DNA of 64,000 nt from Pocillopora verrucosa (GCF_036669915.1 NC_089312.1:2778301-2842300), one strand, 5' to 3'. Counted from the stretch's first letter, positions 26,301 to 37,745 are shown. Translations and numbers: made by a program. The notes: a model not told the origin generated them from the sequence alone.

Positions 26301-28332
26301 TGTATGAAAAAGTTGTAAAATCGGATGTTGCTGACGCAGTTTTCAGATAGTATTTAGTTCTGAATACCATGAAAAAAAATCAACAACAATGACGATTCTA
26401 ATTATACTACTGTTAATGCTGACAATCTTCCTTGTGCTTACAATACGTCAAACGGGAGATTAGCGCTCATTTCACCCCTGTAACGAGCAGAATTCTTGCC
26501 AGTTTCGTCGATTTTCACTTCAAACAAAATTCCCTCGGGCAGACGTTTTGATAAGCACTTCCAAATGTACACAGCAATATTCTCTGCTGTTGAACACACA
26601 TCGCTGAAGTATGGTACGTCCAAGTCAAGATTTTTATGATCCAAAGGTTCCAAAACGCTACCCATGTGCGTTTTTAAGTCCGTCAAGTTCATGACCATGC
26701 CAGTTAGGGGGTCCACTGGTCCACAAACTGTAACCTTCACAGTATAATTATGCCCGTGTCCGTTCTTGTTATTGCACTTCCCAAATATTCGTCGATTCTC
26801 TTCGTCGCTCAGTTTCGTACTGTGTAAACGATGACTCGCACTAAAAGTCTCTTTTCTCGAGATGTAAACCACCGGATGTGTATTTGATTCCTTTCCGTTC
26901 ATGAGTTGATCGCTTAGAGCCATTTCAAGCGCCAAGAATTACATATAACCACAAAGAAAGACTCGAACACGATGGAAACTACACAATTCGCCTCTGGCGA
27001 GTTCCTCTTCAAATAACTGCCCGCTGACCAAATATCTCGTTCACACGCGCGTGACGAACATTATATTTCAGTCATAAGTCTATATTGATTGTTTTGTCTC
27101 GTGATATTTGTTTTGGCTGAACATGTTGCGTTGTGAATCCAACCATGTAATTGTCACGTATACAAGACAGGCTTCTGCTCCCATGTTTTAGAAATTTATT
27201 TTATGACTATTATGCTGTCTGACCCGAAATCGCACGAGTTTGAGAAAAAAAAACTGACCTGACGTCGTCGACTTACGCAGAAGTGTCTTCACAGAATCTC
27301 GCGCGTTCTCGCGGGTCGGAAACTCACTCCTCTCGAGGGTAACATGTACGTGCAACTCAGTCAGAAATTGAGTGATACCGATTTTAGGAATCATTACCTG
27401 TAAATAAGAAAGAGGTGGCATTTTACACTCACCTTCGAGGAGAGCTCTTCAACATTCACAGCAATCTGATCTTTCCGACTGTTTTCATTCGGTCGAGGAG
27501 GACGCACTCGGACGAAAACTTTCACTCTTCCGGAATCTGTGACGCAAAAAAGAAAAACTTGCATTGTCACCTTCGACTACAGAAACGATCTTGGCCATTT
27601 TTAGTGCTTTATATCTGACTTAAAACTATAAACGATTATTACTTACACTGAAAAATTAGACAATAAATATAGCTGAAATTAATCATAGTGACGCGATTAA
27701 CACATCAGATGAACATGGTACTGGAAGTAACATTTTCCATTTTTTCAACTGCAACTTTTTTATAACAAAATTGATCCAAAATATCGCTTAGTCATGCGGT
27801 AATGAAACTGCTCATTTCTAAATTAGTGTTCGTGCAAGACAGTCAAACTCCCAACAAAAAGTGATTGTCAATAAAACGATATTTCGTCAAAAATCCGTGA
27901 AAGAAAATACAGCAGTCCAAAAGAGTTTTTAACAAATATTATAGTTTACACGGCAACCAGGTGAACGATCAGACATGATTTGATGCTACTCTGGTTTACA
28001 GATTTAATGAATGTAACCGAAGAAGTTACAATTCATAGACCCAACGTTTCGACACTCCTGTCTAGTGCTCCCCTAATGAAGGTACTAGACAGGAGTGTCG
28101 AAACGTTGGGTCTATGAATTGTAACTTCTTCGGTTGCATTCATTAAATCTGTAAACTAGAGTAGCATCAAACCATGTCTGAGTTTTTAACATGTGTATGA
28201 TAACCAACTCAAATCGATGGGTGAATTTTAAGTTTTGCATGTTTTCACAAATGGCAATTTCGTTCGCTTACCTCTTCCAACTTTGATGGTTGAACACTTT
28301 TCACCTTGGTTATCCCCCTTTCGCGGTTTCAT
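8371..28332 (-). CDS. Giant ARK/KIN-U-like kinesin with long coiled-coil tail
   Basis: Exons: 28332-28272, 27536-27433, 23831-23748, 23613-23526, 23119-23022, 22530-22431, 22232-22109, 21622-21543, 20915-20860, 20648-20610, 20353-20274, 19855-19757, 19402-19288, 18904-18800, 18283-18232, 17915-17776, 17148-16392, 15926-15430, 12952-10442, 9880-9802, 9210-9159 and 8770-8371. All phases agree and give about 1,906 residues. The motor domain (about residues 22-400) has [10 protein letters not shown], the P-loop [10 protein letters not shown] (106-115), switch I NRNSSRSH (215-222), switch II DLAGSE (307-312) and INLSLLELG. The end of the motor ([11 protein letters not shown], then [10 protein letters not shown]) resembles ARK/KIN-U kinesins. 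Residues about 475-1700 are mostly heptad coiled coil, and the tail after that is Ser/Lys-rich. It would be a plus-end-type microtubule motor, but its cargo is unknown. No armadillo repeats are seen. Loop 10 has an acidic insertion. Exon joins 19-22 are the least certain. Confidence 0.82.
9159..9880 (-). CDS. Kinesin exons 20-21 (short, basic tail linkers)
   Basis: This region holds two short exons that do not stand out as open frames. Exon 20 (9880-9802) follows TTTCACAG and ends at a consensus donor GTAAGT after a Pro/Ser/Lys-rich segment (SPLSPKK). Exon 21 (9210-9159) follows TTTCAG and ends at GTAATA. Phases 1 and 2 fit exon 22 (8770-8371) exactly and open its 133-codon frame, which has no ATG of its own at its start. 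If exon 20 were not spliced it would run into TAA at 9793-9791, giving a shorter alternative C-terminus. Confidence 0.6.
13560..13690 (-). repeat. Dispersed 'GATTGGT' repeat, inverted copy
   Basis: The complement of this stretch shares GAGAAA, TAAGAACTCAAAGTA and a TGATTGG core with 19897-20100 and 58686-58900. It lies in kinesin intron 18. Confidence 0.45.
14107..15138 (-). pseudogene. Decayed coding sequence of unknown family in kinesin intron 18
   Basis: Protein-like reading frame on the minus strand starts at ATG 15138 and continues for about 160 codons across an in-frame TGA at 14997-14995. It stops near 14653, then resumes in another frame, with further TGA codons, to TAA at 14107. Each piece has normal composition (for example [33 protein letters not shown]). 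The repeated TGA interruptions in an otherwise continuous frame suggest CGA-to-TGA (CpG) decay. I do not recognise the family. It could be a retrocopy or a former nested gene. A spliced functional gene is not excluded, but no good donor/acceptor pairs repair it. Confidence 0.4.
19897..20100 (+). repeat. Dispersed 'GATTGGT' repeat
   Basis: It begins TAGAGCGCTTTTTGATTCAG and ends near GTGATTGGTTGAGAAGATGG, within kinesin intron 11. The homologous copy at 58686 begins TTTAGAGCGCTTTTCGATTG and has CTGATTGGTCGAGAGAATGG at the matching place. Confidence 0.55.
20710..20845. repeat. Foldback MITE-like element in kinesin intron 9
   Basis: The left arm reads AACTGCGTACTCACCCCT and the right arm contains GTGCAATTGCTTAGAAACTGACATTAA, with GTTAGGGGTAACGTTGGGTT between them. 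The same order occurs at 21084-21238. It fills most of the 211-bp intron 9. Confidence 0.55.
21084..21238. repeat. Foldback MITE-like element in kinesin intron 8
   Basis: The inverted arms are ATTGGTTGGATCAAT...GAGTAACTGCACACCTACCC and GGGTAGGTGCGCAGTTGTTC...ATTGATCCAATTGG, flanking a short centre. It is a relative of the element in the neighbouring intron 9. Confidence 0.65.
22716..22995. repeat. Tandem repeat of about 118-132 bp, just over two copies
   Basis: Units start at about 22716, 22834 and 22966 with GGYCYAYTAGGTCACTCTG. Each full unit carries TTTCCCGCGCTAATGAG and a GATATC. The array lies inside kinesin intron 5. Confidence 0.75.
24306..24520 (+). repeat. Dispersed TTAA/CCCTTT element, type A
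   Basis: It starts TTAACCCTTTAACCCCTCAG and ends at AAAGGGCTAA, so it looks full-length. It lies within kinesin intron 2, and its internal blocks match the copy at the left window edge. Confidence 0.65.
25130..25828 (+). mobile_element. 5'-truncated non-LTR retrotransposon (LINE RT C-terminal tail)
   Basis: From about 25139 the translation reads [14 protein letters not shown] frame shift later, the segment 25265-25636 (about 120 residues) has the C-terminal features of CR1/L2-type endonuclease-reverse transcriptase proteins found in cnidarian genomes: a [14 protein letters not shown] segment, [18 protein letters not shown] and an IWNN. A T-rich stretch and a short AATAAATAAAC-type tail (about 25797-25828) follow, as expected of a LINE 3' end. 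The copy is truncated and shifted, hence dead. It lies antisense in kinesin intron 2. Confidence 0.65.
26438..26935 (-). CDS. PTS: 6-pyruvoyl-tetrahydropterin synthase, intronless, nested in kinesin intron 2
   Basis: This single open frame of 165 residues runs from ATG 26935 to TAA 26438. It belongs to the PTPS family, which converts 7,8-dihydroneopterin triphosphate to 6-pyruvoyl-tetrahydropterin in tetrahydrobiopterin synthesis. The zinc ligands are visible as FSASHR (His35) and GHGHN (His60, His62). The catalytic Cys54 lies in FGKCNN, and the Asp99-His100 pair in [17 protein letters not shown] and DVPYFSDV are also family signatures. The enzyme is cytosolic and hexameric in other animals, where it is usually about 145 residues; here the N-terminus is about 11 residues longer. 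The gene lies wholly inside the 3.6 kb kinesin intron 2 on the same strand and has no intron, unlike the multi-exon vertebrate gene, which suggests a retrocopy. All key residues are kept, so it is probably functional. Confidence 0.93.
   Translation of the reverse strand: MALEMALSDQLMNGKESNTHPVVYISRKETFSASHRLHSTKLSDEENRRIFGKCNNKNGHGHNYTVKVTVCGPVDPLTGMVMNLTDLKTHMGSVLEPLDHKNLDLDVPYFSDVCSTAENIAVYIWKCLSKRLPEGILFEVKIDETGKNSARYRGEMSANLPFDVL
27970..28180. repeat. Near-perfect inverted repeat, 97-bp arms
   Basis: Arms 27970-28066 and 28084-28180 are reverse complements with only three mismatches by eye, around a 17-bp spacer. The arms carry GTTACAATTCATAGACCC and ACGTTTCGACACTCC. It lies inside kinesin intron 1, so the primary transcript could form a long hairpin. 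Confidence 0.93.
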
Positions 28333-31300
28333 TTCAGAATAGTGATCCACTCACAACATTAAAGCTTTGTGCTACTGTAGATTCTTCATTACTAAGCTTG
28401 AAAATTGACTTCTACCGGCATTTCAGACTATTTAGCGACCCGGAACCCTAAGGAAAGGAGTCAATAAATAAAATGTTAGATCTGGGCCGAACTTGAGATG
28501 TACTTTGTGAATACGGCGTCAATTGTTAATATTTCAACTTGAGTGGCTGCTCATTCAATACTCAAAAGTGAGTCCTCAGGATATTGACAAAGTGTCGCTT
28601 AATGCGGAGTTTAATTTTGAAAATGAGGTAACCTGAAATGACATCTGATCGCATTTTCAGGCCCCGTCAAAACACACTCCCTCCAAAGATGAAGGTAATT
28701 GGAAGAAAACTCTACAGATAAAATATTTCGTGCAATACCACGTTCAATATTAAGTTCTCGGAAATTGTAATCGCAAGGACAACGGTTTGTTACTTAAACG
28801 CACAATATTGTCACAAGTGTCTAATAGTAGGTGTAAGTTTTTAAATATTACCCTTTTCCGATTGCTAGTACAATTGTTAAGGAAATATCTAAATTCGACA
28901 AGATTTTAGTCTCTAGAGAAAAGAACTGTCGTTAACCACACAAGATGGGGCAATTTTTCCCAGAACTAATACAGTAACTGCATGTTGTTAAACTCTTTCA
29001 ACTTAATTTTGCTGTTGAAAGGGAGAGCCATTTGAATTAAGTTTCGCGAAGGAATTTCTTTTAAATCTTCAAAACTTTGTAGTTTTATGTTCCAATTATA
29101 CAGGTGTTTAACCTGAAATTGAGTTTTTAATTTGGTTGTAAAACTGTGGCGCTTTAATTTAGTAGGAAATTTCCTCCCATTGATAAATCAATAAGACACG
29201 CGGTCCGGGGAGAAATTTTACGGAGGGCGACGGAACTAAACCATTTTAACCGTTCCTATCGAAAGTTCCAAGGGAAATTTCTCTTCTTTTTACCCGGCAC
29301 AGCGTTCTTGTTTGGCGAGAATTTTTTCGGCCACCTACAATTTGTCGCTGGTCACTTATTAATTAGAAATTGGCCGAATAACTTTCATAAACATGAACCG
29401 GTACTGATAAAAAACCTTAGACAGAACATTTTTGTTCTTTTAGGATTGAAAGTTTTTGATACCGTTTTAGAAAAGAAGCACTTATTTGGATGAAAGAAAT
29501 CCTCGCCATTTAGACCATATGTTCTCGCTGGTTACGAAGTTTCAAACCGTAAATTTTTACCTCAAGTAAAGCGCTTCAGAAATATAGCTCAACCTGTTGG
29601 CTATAAGGGATTATTTTCACGGATAACAAGAAAATCACAATAAAGAATAAATCATGAACACGAAAGATAACTAGAGGTTAACACGAACGCAACAATCGAG
29701 GAGGTCGATAGAAAATTGAATTAGAGTGTATTATATTGAATATATTAACAAAGTACTCAATATCTGTGTATTACTTTAGTACAGTACCCCTTAACTACTT
29801 TTGACGAAATAATGGTGCGTATATGCGAAAGGATACTTTTTATTGTCTAAGTTCAAGCAGTTCTTAATCATTTTGAAATATATTAATGAGAAGCGTCGAT
29901 TCACCTCGAGAATTTGGTCAATGCGTTTTTCATTCGATCGCAGGTATCAAATAAACCTTGTTACAAGATTGAATCTCAGAACGTCAGTGATGTCACCTAA
30001 CACAGCGTCCATCTGAAGTTAAATACGTAGTTTTATGATTTGTTTCGACAATCTACATCGATTGTACTTTTTTTCGCTTTCCTCGCAGAAATTATGAGAT
30101 AACGAGCTTTGACAATTGCGGTTCATAGCCTGACGGAGAAACCCCAAATAAATAAATGTGTGTTGATTTCCGGAGAATTCGAACAGAGGCTGTTTTAGAA
30201 TAGTCCCTGAGTAAGCTGGGAAATATTGATTGGTTAACCCAGTGAAGTATATCGAAAGAATGGATTTTTTTACGGTTTATAAACTCCACCCAAAGATATC
30301 ATCGACCGTTTACAGTGCACATGAATAAGCTGCTGGTAAAATAACAGTTATCATCCGTTGATAAGTTGAAATACCTTCATTACACTTGAGCGCACATGTG
30401 ATTTCAATCGTCCTTTTGCCCTTCTTGTTATGAAAAACGAGTTCAGACTAGCTTAGCGAGATAGCGAGCGCTTAACAACAACTTGAACGACTCTTTTTAG
30501 TTGAAATACGCTTTTTTTAGGGAACGATGGCGTAACACACTCAGACCCAATGGTAGATGAAAATTGTGGTAACGTCAATTTTAAATATAACTTGTGTTAT
30601 AATGCACAAGCTTCAGAACAAACTCACTGTTAGCACTTAAGTATTTATGTAGTCGAGATAATTCTGAGCAATATTTCGTATCAAAGTGCAAGTTATCTAA
30701 TTGTACAATTCACTCCATTACCATATTCGAAAACCTTTTTTGATTTTCTGGCCAGATTCGACTTTAATAATGTTGAAATTGAGTAAATTATAGAGACATT
30801 CCGTTATAACCGCGTATAGCAGGTGTGTTGAAACTCTTTACGATTGGTCGGAAAAAAATCGGTCAACAAGAAACTGGCGGAAAGACAAAAAATCCGAGCA
30901 AAAGGCTTGCTCTATAAAATTGCGCGAAAAGAGTCAGTTATTTTAATATTGTGGAAAGTAAATTTTAACATAGAGAAAGCCAAGTTCTACTTCAGTCGTA
31001 ATATTTGCCATCAGACGTAAATGGACATAGTTATGGCACTCAAACTTTTAACTAATATACTCTATATGACCGCTACCCCAATTAAACTCCCACCGTGTGG
31101 ACCAGCTAAATAAGGAGATTTTCTCAGGTCAGCGACATTTTTAAATAAAACAAAAAATTTGTATCGGACCGAAAGCTTTCTGAAATTGATATGTTTATAC
31201 TGACTACGCCATAGCAAAGGTCGAATTCAAATTAGGTGACAATTCTAGGTCATAATTTTTCTTGACAATTCTGTTTTGCCGGTAAAAATTTCAATCAGAT

Positions 31301-34300
31301 GAAGGTTCCCTGTTTTTGCTACCATTAACTAATTAAAAATTTCGGTTTTGTGAAACAGGGTGGGGTTAACTAAACAGTTTAAACAAACGCTGACACACGC
31401 TCCTCAACATGAGCGCCGGGATAATTTTATTTAAAAAATTGACATAAACAGTCCAATGCTATTTAGAAACTATCTGTGCACTTTATGCATCACAAAATTG
31501 GGTCGAAATCACAAGCAAAAATGTCTCACTCCTGATTTTTGGTGAATTGGGTGAGGTACTATGACAGGTGTGATGCTACCATCAGCAAATTCAAGAGTAT
31601 AACATTTTCGGGGGTTAGATTAATTATTTTTTACGACTTTGGGATGCGTTTGGAGCCTCCAATATACTCAATAATTTTCCTCTGCTTCGTATAATTTTCT
31701 TGCCATTTCTATACCTCTTTTCGATGTGAAAACTTCATGGTGACACCCCTCGTTCCCTTTCTATCGAAGAGTAAATTTACAAATTTACCCTCGCAACCTT
31801 AGGTCGTTTTAAGGACGACTTTATTCACCTCTTAGGTAAATGTAACTGATTTTCTGTCCATTCATCATGTCAGTAGACGATTTTTTCTCTTGCAGATATC
31901 TCTGCGTCTCCAAACTGGAGGAAAAAGCATACCAGAACTCAAAGCGCGCGAAGTACTTTTTACGACTACAAATGAGCAACGGTCATCTGATGTCCACAAG
32001 TGGTGACAGAATACAATTGTTTCCTTACGCCGCCCCCCCCCCCAAAGAAAGTGACTGACATCTCATGATTGTCCAAGCAAATATCAAAGCTTGAATTGGT
32101 TTGTTACTTAAGGGCAAACCGCGGGAATGACGTGGAAAAAAATAAAAATAGATTTTGAAAAAATTGATTGTCTTCTGAGAAGTGGGACACCTAAATAGCT
32201 GTCACCCTCGAGAGTGATCAGATATCTCGCCGTGACAATAAGTTAAGACATTCACTTTATTTGGTCAAATCACATCGGTTGATAAAATCTACATGCAGGT
32301 GTTAGTGCGAGCAAACAGTAGATTTAATTCAGTTTGCAACTGAGCACTGATAATTAGACTTTTAAGTATTTTTTTGATGTTTTAGTGCAGTCACAAGGAG
32401 TAACTAATTAATAACAGGAAAACATTTGGATGACAGAAATAGTAAAATTCCTCGAGAGAAGAATCAGCCCTCACCTGATTCCATTTATTCATATTAATTT
32501 TGCAAGGTAAATAAGAACTTTGTCGATTTTTTCCAAATTATAAAAAGATGGGAATCTCAATACAACACTGTATTTTTAAATACTTAACAGGCTGAATATC
32601 AAAATGACTGAGATGATATGTAGGTGAAACTGTGCCGCCCGAGTGGGAAATCTGAACACGAACTGAGCTCTTCATGGCGCCAACTCTCGCAGCTCTCCCT
32701 GAATTTGCCATAAATTTAGTTTTACCTCAAAGGTAAATAGAAAAAATGAAAGCAGCTGACAGCAGACACAGAGTTAGACAGATCTCATCAACACGGATGC
32801 GCTTTAAGTCAAAAGTTTGGAAACAAACAAGATATTTATACATCCGCAAATGTCTAAAAGAACAATGAAATACATGTTGTTTTAGTCAATAATTTTTTTT
32901 TTTACTTTTTCCTCACAGGTTCCAGGTTTTTCTTAACTATGGGCGTTATCTTGTGATCCACAAATCCAGACCAAATTTACATGTAATCTGACAAAGCAAC
33001 TTCGTTAATATATGAATATATATATATATATATATATTCCAGCACTGCATACAGTCAACGGATACCAGTGAACATATTTACCGTAGAAATGAAGGGTCGC
33101 ACTTTTGAGCGGAAACTTTTCGCTCATACTCGTGAGAAGAAAGCTAGACAAAAACATTCCTCAATCACTCTAACCATAAAATGGACGTGTAATTTTATGA
33201 TGACCCATTAGGTTAGATGCCCGTCTGATGAAGCGCGACGTCGACATTAGACGTGAACAATCTTACCTTATCTGTAGCGAAATCTGGAAACACTCGCGCT
33301 GAATACTGTAATGAGCCAGGCAAGCTGAGATTGACTCAAAAATGTTTCCACCGAAGCCTTAATACCCTTTGCATGCCATGTCTTCTCAATTTTCAGCCAG
33401 CAAGCGTTTCCTGTTGCATTTTTTTGAGTTGTGTTTTTGGAGTTCTGTAGTCACCCGTATCGGCGGGTGGCAAAACCCACCAAAACCATCAACAAGTGGC
33501 TTATTAGCCGCGCACAGCCTGGAACCGGATAATGACGTTATGGTTATCGTGTGATGAAGGTCAGTTGGTATTCGTTTACCAGTTGAACTAAATCTTCGAC
33601 GCTTATCAACCCGACAGTTTGTATTCAGGCATAGGTGAATTCATTGTCCTTTGTGTAATCTAAATTATTTTAAAATGACACTTCTGTGATTCTTCTTGAT
33701 TCTTTTTCGAATGTGACGTTTCTAAAATTATCAGTATTTGATGTGTTTTATCTCCCTAAGACTTAAGGCCGATTTATCAACGTGAGGTTCACGTCTGTGA
33801 GTGCATTTAAACTATGGAGGTTATTTGACTAAATTAAGCCTTTAGTGCTTCAGATTATTTATCACAAGGCCATATGTACTTGCCACAATATGGCGCAAAT
33901 CACAGGTGTTGTCTCGAAACAACCGAATGAGGATGCAAGCGCGTAATTTTTTGTTAGTGGTGTTTTTTTGGTAGTTTGAGTTGTGGTCGAAAGTGGTTTA
34001 AACAATTTTAGTTAGAATTAAGAGTTAGGATTTATCATAGAGAAAATACTATAAATGTTGTAGCATCAATTCCCTGCCCGGATGGAGTTCTAAACTAAAT
34101 TACATACAAACTCGCGATTAAAGTCGGGTTCTGTTTACGGTAGCAACTGTTTCCAACTTCGCTTAGGAACGGGACATATGGTGACGGCGAAATTACCGCG
34201 CGAGTTTCTCCGTGTGTGGATAGTTTGTGTTTGTCGTTCGTTCCCACTTTAGTGGCAATCATCATGGACTGTCAAAGAATCATAATGGCTTCCTAGCTTC

Positions 34301-34394
34301 TTCGGAACTCGAAATATGTCACATAGTGCCTTAAACTCGTTCCAGGGTCGTTCCAGGGTCTTTTCGTTTCAGATTGGCGGCGGGTACGTAATGA
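28333..34394. other. Gene-poor spacer between kinesin and GPCR A
   Basis: This is 6 kb of AT-rich sequence. I see a (TA)n microsatellite near 33016-33038 and a C-run near 32032-32043. No open frame is convincing, and there is no RNA gene I can support. Confidence 0.5.
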
Positions 34395-37050
34395 TCACAA
34401 CGCACTGTCACTGATATATAGCCCTTGACCAGGCTGAGAACTCGTAGATAACTCTGGTAACTCATAACATCTTCTTCTTTCGCGAGGATGGACTCTTGCG
34501 CATGCGCTTGGCAAGGAAATTCTCGAAAACATTCTTTTGTAAGCCAACCGGAAGTCGCGATTCAAATAACCGTAGAGGACTGGGTTAATGGCGGAATTGC
34601 TATAGATAAGAACAGAGATGACCAGAACTACGACTGGGGTGATCAAATTTTTGACGAAAGCACTCAAAATGACTGCTACCATGAAAGGAATCCAGCACAG
34701 ATAAAATACTCCTACCACAATCCCTGACAAACAAAAAAAGAGTAATCAGAGTGTGAGAATTATCCTATGTGGATACAAATAGATAAATTTACGAAACCCC
34801 TTAAATTTTCTATCCGAATATCTTTCACATGATATTCAGGAGGAACTGAGGGGAGATCAGTCGTCGTCGCCAATAGAATATGAAGGGATGACTGTGGAAA
34901 ATTGACGGCCAATGAAGGGGATCATAGGAATATTGTAGAGCCTTACGGGTGGAGGATCAGGTATTTTATTGTGACACTACCAAAATCGTCCGAAACTCCA
35001 CCCACCTCTCCCCTCGCGATATATAATGACCGTTCCCATACTGAGCCGGTCGCTTGGGACAAAGGCTGAAATTTAATGATAAATGTCAAGGTTGATGTTC
35101 AGACGGACTCCTCTAAGGGTCCATGTCTTTGGCTGAGGGAAAGAATAAAGGTTTCGATGTAACGCGATAATGCAACTTTATGGCAATAATTATTCGCATA
35201 ATATCTCAAAAAGAAAAAAAAAAAAAAAAGAAAGAAAAAAAAAACAGCAACAAGATACCCGTGCAACCCTGCACGTTTGTACTTTTTACATACTGCCCCC
35301 TCCCCCTCCCCCATAGGATGTTTTGATTAGAAATTTGTTTCAGTCTCCAGGAGGCAAGATATCAAATAAAATATTGCTTTTACACGATTTCCAGCAGATT
35401 AGATGTGCTGGTCTGCACAATGGGGTTATATCCATATTCGGTACGGCATAACAGATGTATTTTAGATAGAACTTAAAAGCATTTTGATCTGCAAAAATAA
35501 TTCTAAAAAGAATTTTGCTTACATTAGTCCTTCGATTTTCAATCAAGTAAGCGTAGCTTCAATTGTATCAATCATTTAAATGACATGAAGGACAGAGAAC
35601 CTTTTTTTTAGAGCTTCAGTAGTATTTTTAATAGAACATCAAAATTAAATTCATAATTTAATTCATAATATTCATAATATAAGACGTAGCGCTGTAAGAG
35701 ACTTCATTGCTCAAAAGAAACAATTTGAAAAGGAAAAAAAAAAACGGAAAAGTTTTAAAAAATGTTTTGGAATGATCTTGAGACTTTTTTCTTTCTTCTA
35801 CCGACTACATTCAGACGGAACAAAATGTGGAAAATTCTCGATCGGCCGCGGTTCGGGTAAGTTACAGGAAGTCACCATGTGTTCCGGAAATACACTTGAT
35901 ACAAACGCTACGAAATGTACAGCGCTTATAAGTCGCTTTGTCTCATATCCCTTTGATTACTTTGAAAAAAAAATTTTTTTTTCATTTTTTTTCTTTCTTC
36001 AACTTAAATACAAAGTTTGTACGCTTGATTTCCATGAAACCGCTCAATATCGAATCCCGGAAAAAAATGTTATGGTGAAAATATATGAATAAAGTAAAAG
36101 AAAGCTTGAAATTAGTTAAGCGACAGTTTCTCAGACGTCATGCTTTTAGAACAAGTTTTGACGCAAGATGTGGGGGCGCGTGAATTGAACACATCCTGTT
36201 TTAAAATTTACCATAATCAATTCTTGCAAAGTTGATTATGTTGGCTGCACAACGCAAATTGAAAGCAGGTAATGTGAGTTTCATTTGGAGATAGAAAAGC
36301 TCTTGGACTAAGGTAGTTTTAATTCCTGGTAAATTAGATTCAGTTGAAGATTTTTAAGAGGCATGACTCACCAACCGTTCTAGCAGCCTTAGATTCTTTT
36401 AACGCCTTTGCAATATTATGATTTCCATCCCGCTGCACTTGTAAAGCTTTCAGTCTTCCTCTCAGCTTGACTGCTGCACGGTAAATTTTCAAGTAGGCGG
36501 CGGAGATGAACAAAGTTGGAATTAAAACAATGGCAGCTGAAAAAAATGTCAAATATTCTGGGCTCATCGTGTCTGCAAATCGGCAAATCTTGTGTTCTCG
36601 GCCACGCTCTTTAGCTGTCATGTTCCTCAGAGTAACGAACGGCAAGAACGAGGTAAACATTGCAACAAACCAGACGAGAATTATTGCATAAAAATTTCGC
36701 CGAGCAGTAACTTTACTCGAGTACGAAAGAGGCAAAATTATAGCAAAGTAACGCTCTACAGTAACAATTAAAAGATTCAAAACAGAAGCAGACAAACTGA
36801 GCAATGTAAGACTCAGTGAAAATTGGCACCAACTAAAATTTTGCGACTTGCGAAAGTCTTGTGCTTCGCATATCCTTACAGGAAGTACAATCATACCAAC
36901 AACAAGATCAGCGATGGCCAACGAAACCAGGGAATAATTTGTAATCCTTCGAAGTGCACGCGTTGAGTAGACGGCAGATATCACAAACGCATTTGCGAAA
37001 GTGATTAGGATGCTCAGAAAGGCGTACAGGAAAGTTATCAAAGGCACCAT
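34395..37050 (-). CDS. Class A (rhodopsin-like) GPCR, gene A
   Basis: There are two exons. 37050-36372 carries ATG and TM1-TM5, with donor GTGAGT. 34723-34395 carries TM6-TM7 and the tail, with acceptor GTCAG and stop TGA. The total is 335 residues. Visible landmarks are Asn20 (1.50), Asp48 (2.50), Cys75 (3.25), ERY 99-101 at the end of TM3, CWIP 236-239 in TM6 and NPVLY 273-277 in TM7. Position 3.32 is Thr, not the Asp needed by canonical amine receptors, so the ligand cannot be named. The general look is of the adenosine/melatonin/melanocortin-like cnidarian expansions. The N-terminus before TM1 is only a few residues long, so a further upstream exon is possible. The phase-1 intron before TM6 is at the same place as in GPCR B. 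Confidence 0.87.
34841..35040. repeat. Dispersed repeat family C, copy 1 (partial)
   Basis: It contains GATCAGTCGTCGTCGCCAATAG, ATTGACGGCCAATGAAGG and an end TCGCGATATATAATGACC. It matches copies at 42066, 42985 and 57822. It lies inside the GPCR A intron. Confidence 0.6.
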
Positions 37051-37745
37051 GCTATCGTTTTTCGTTCGACTGACTTTTTGTGCGACGGATTTTCTGTGTT
37101 AGGCAAGTTCCGCGTTACTACCTATCTTGAATAAAATGCAACACTTCAGTAAGACGTTAAATCTCCGGGATTTGTTTCCTTCTCGATAACAACTAGCCCG
37201 TGATTGGCTATTGACATGCTGCATTAGAGTGTTGGACTGAATTAAAACGAGTAAAATATTAATTGGCTCTCGTGAAGCTTTGTATAAATAATACTCGAAT
37301 ATAAAAGAGACTATTTAGTATTACCAGCCATTGAAAATTATATCTTTTGTTCTGGTTTCTTAGAGGCGCTTAGTCTTGAGTGTGCTTAATCAGAATTGAA
37401 TTCATAGGTGCGAGAAAGTAAAAGCTTCTTTTCATCGAGAGGAAATTATGTTTATTGTGTCAGTATCAACCTACGCGGGCTAATTACAGATCTTTACGGT
37501 TCCGGATATTTCGTAGGAGAAAAAAATGCTACAAAGCATCTGTTTTACCATTCGATTTTTTTTCCACATGTCTCATTTGATCTGCTCTTTGCGAAGACTT
37601 TTTGCACTGTCATAAGTAAATATACGTGCATGGTATCTATGAGATAATAAGTACTAAGCTGGCTTTATCAACTCCTGATTTTCTTTTCTTCTCCTGAATC
37701 TCTTTTTTGACGAATTTGACTAATGGTCGCGTGAAAAGGGTTGCA

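Noticed and set aside
27188..27421. Open frame with a possible acceptor just downstream of kinesin exon 2
   Set aside because: Exon 2 and exon 3 (23831-23748) join directly in phase 0 and give a normal kinesin motor. Including this piece would insert about 47 unrelated residues into a core strand region.
36506..36691. Short plus-strand frame inside GPCR A exon 1 (and similar ones opposite GPCR B and PTPS)
   Set aside because: These are antisense shadows of real exons.
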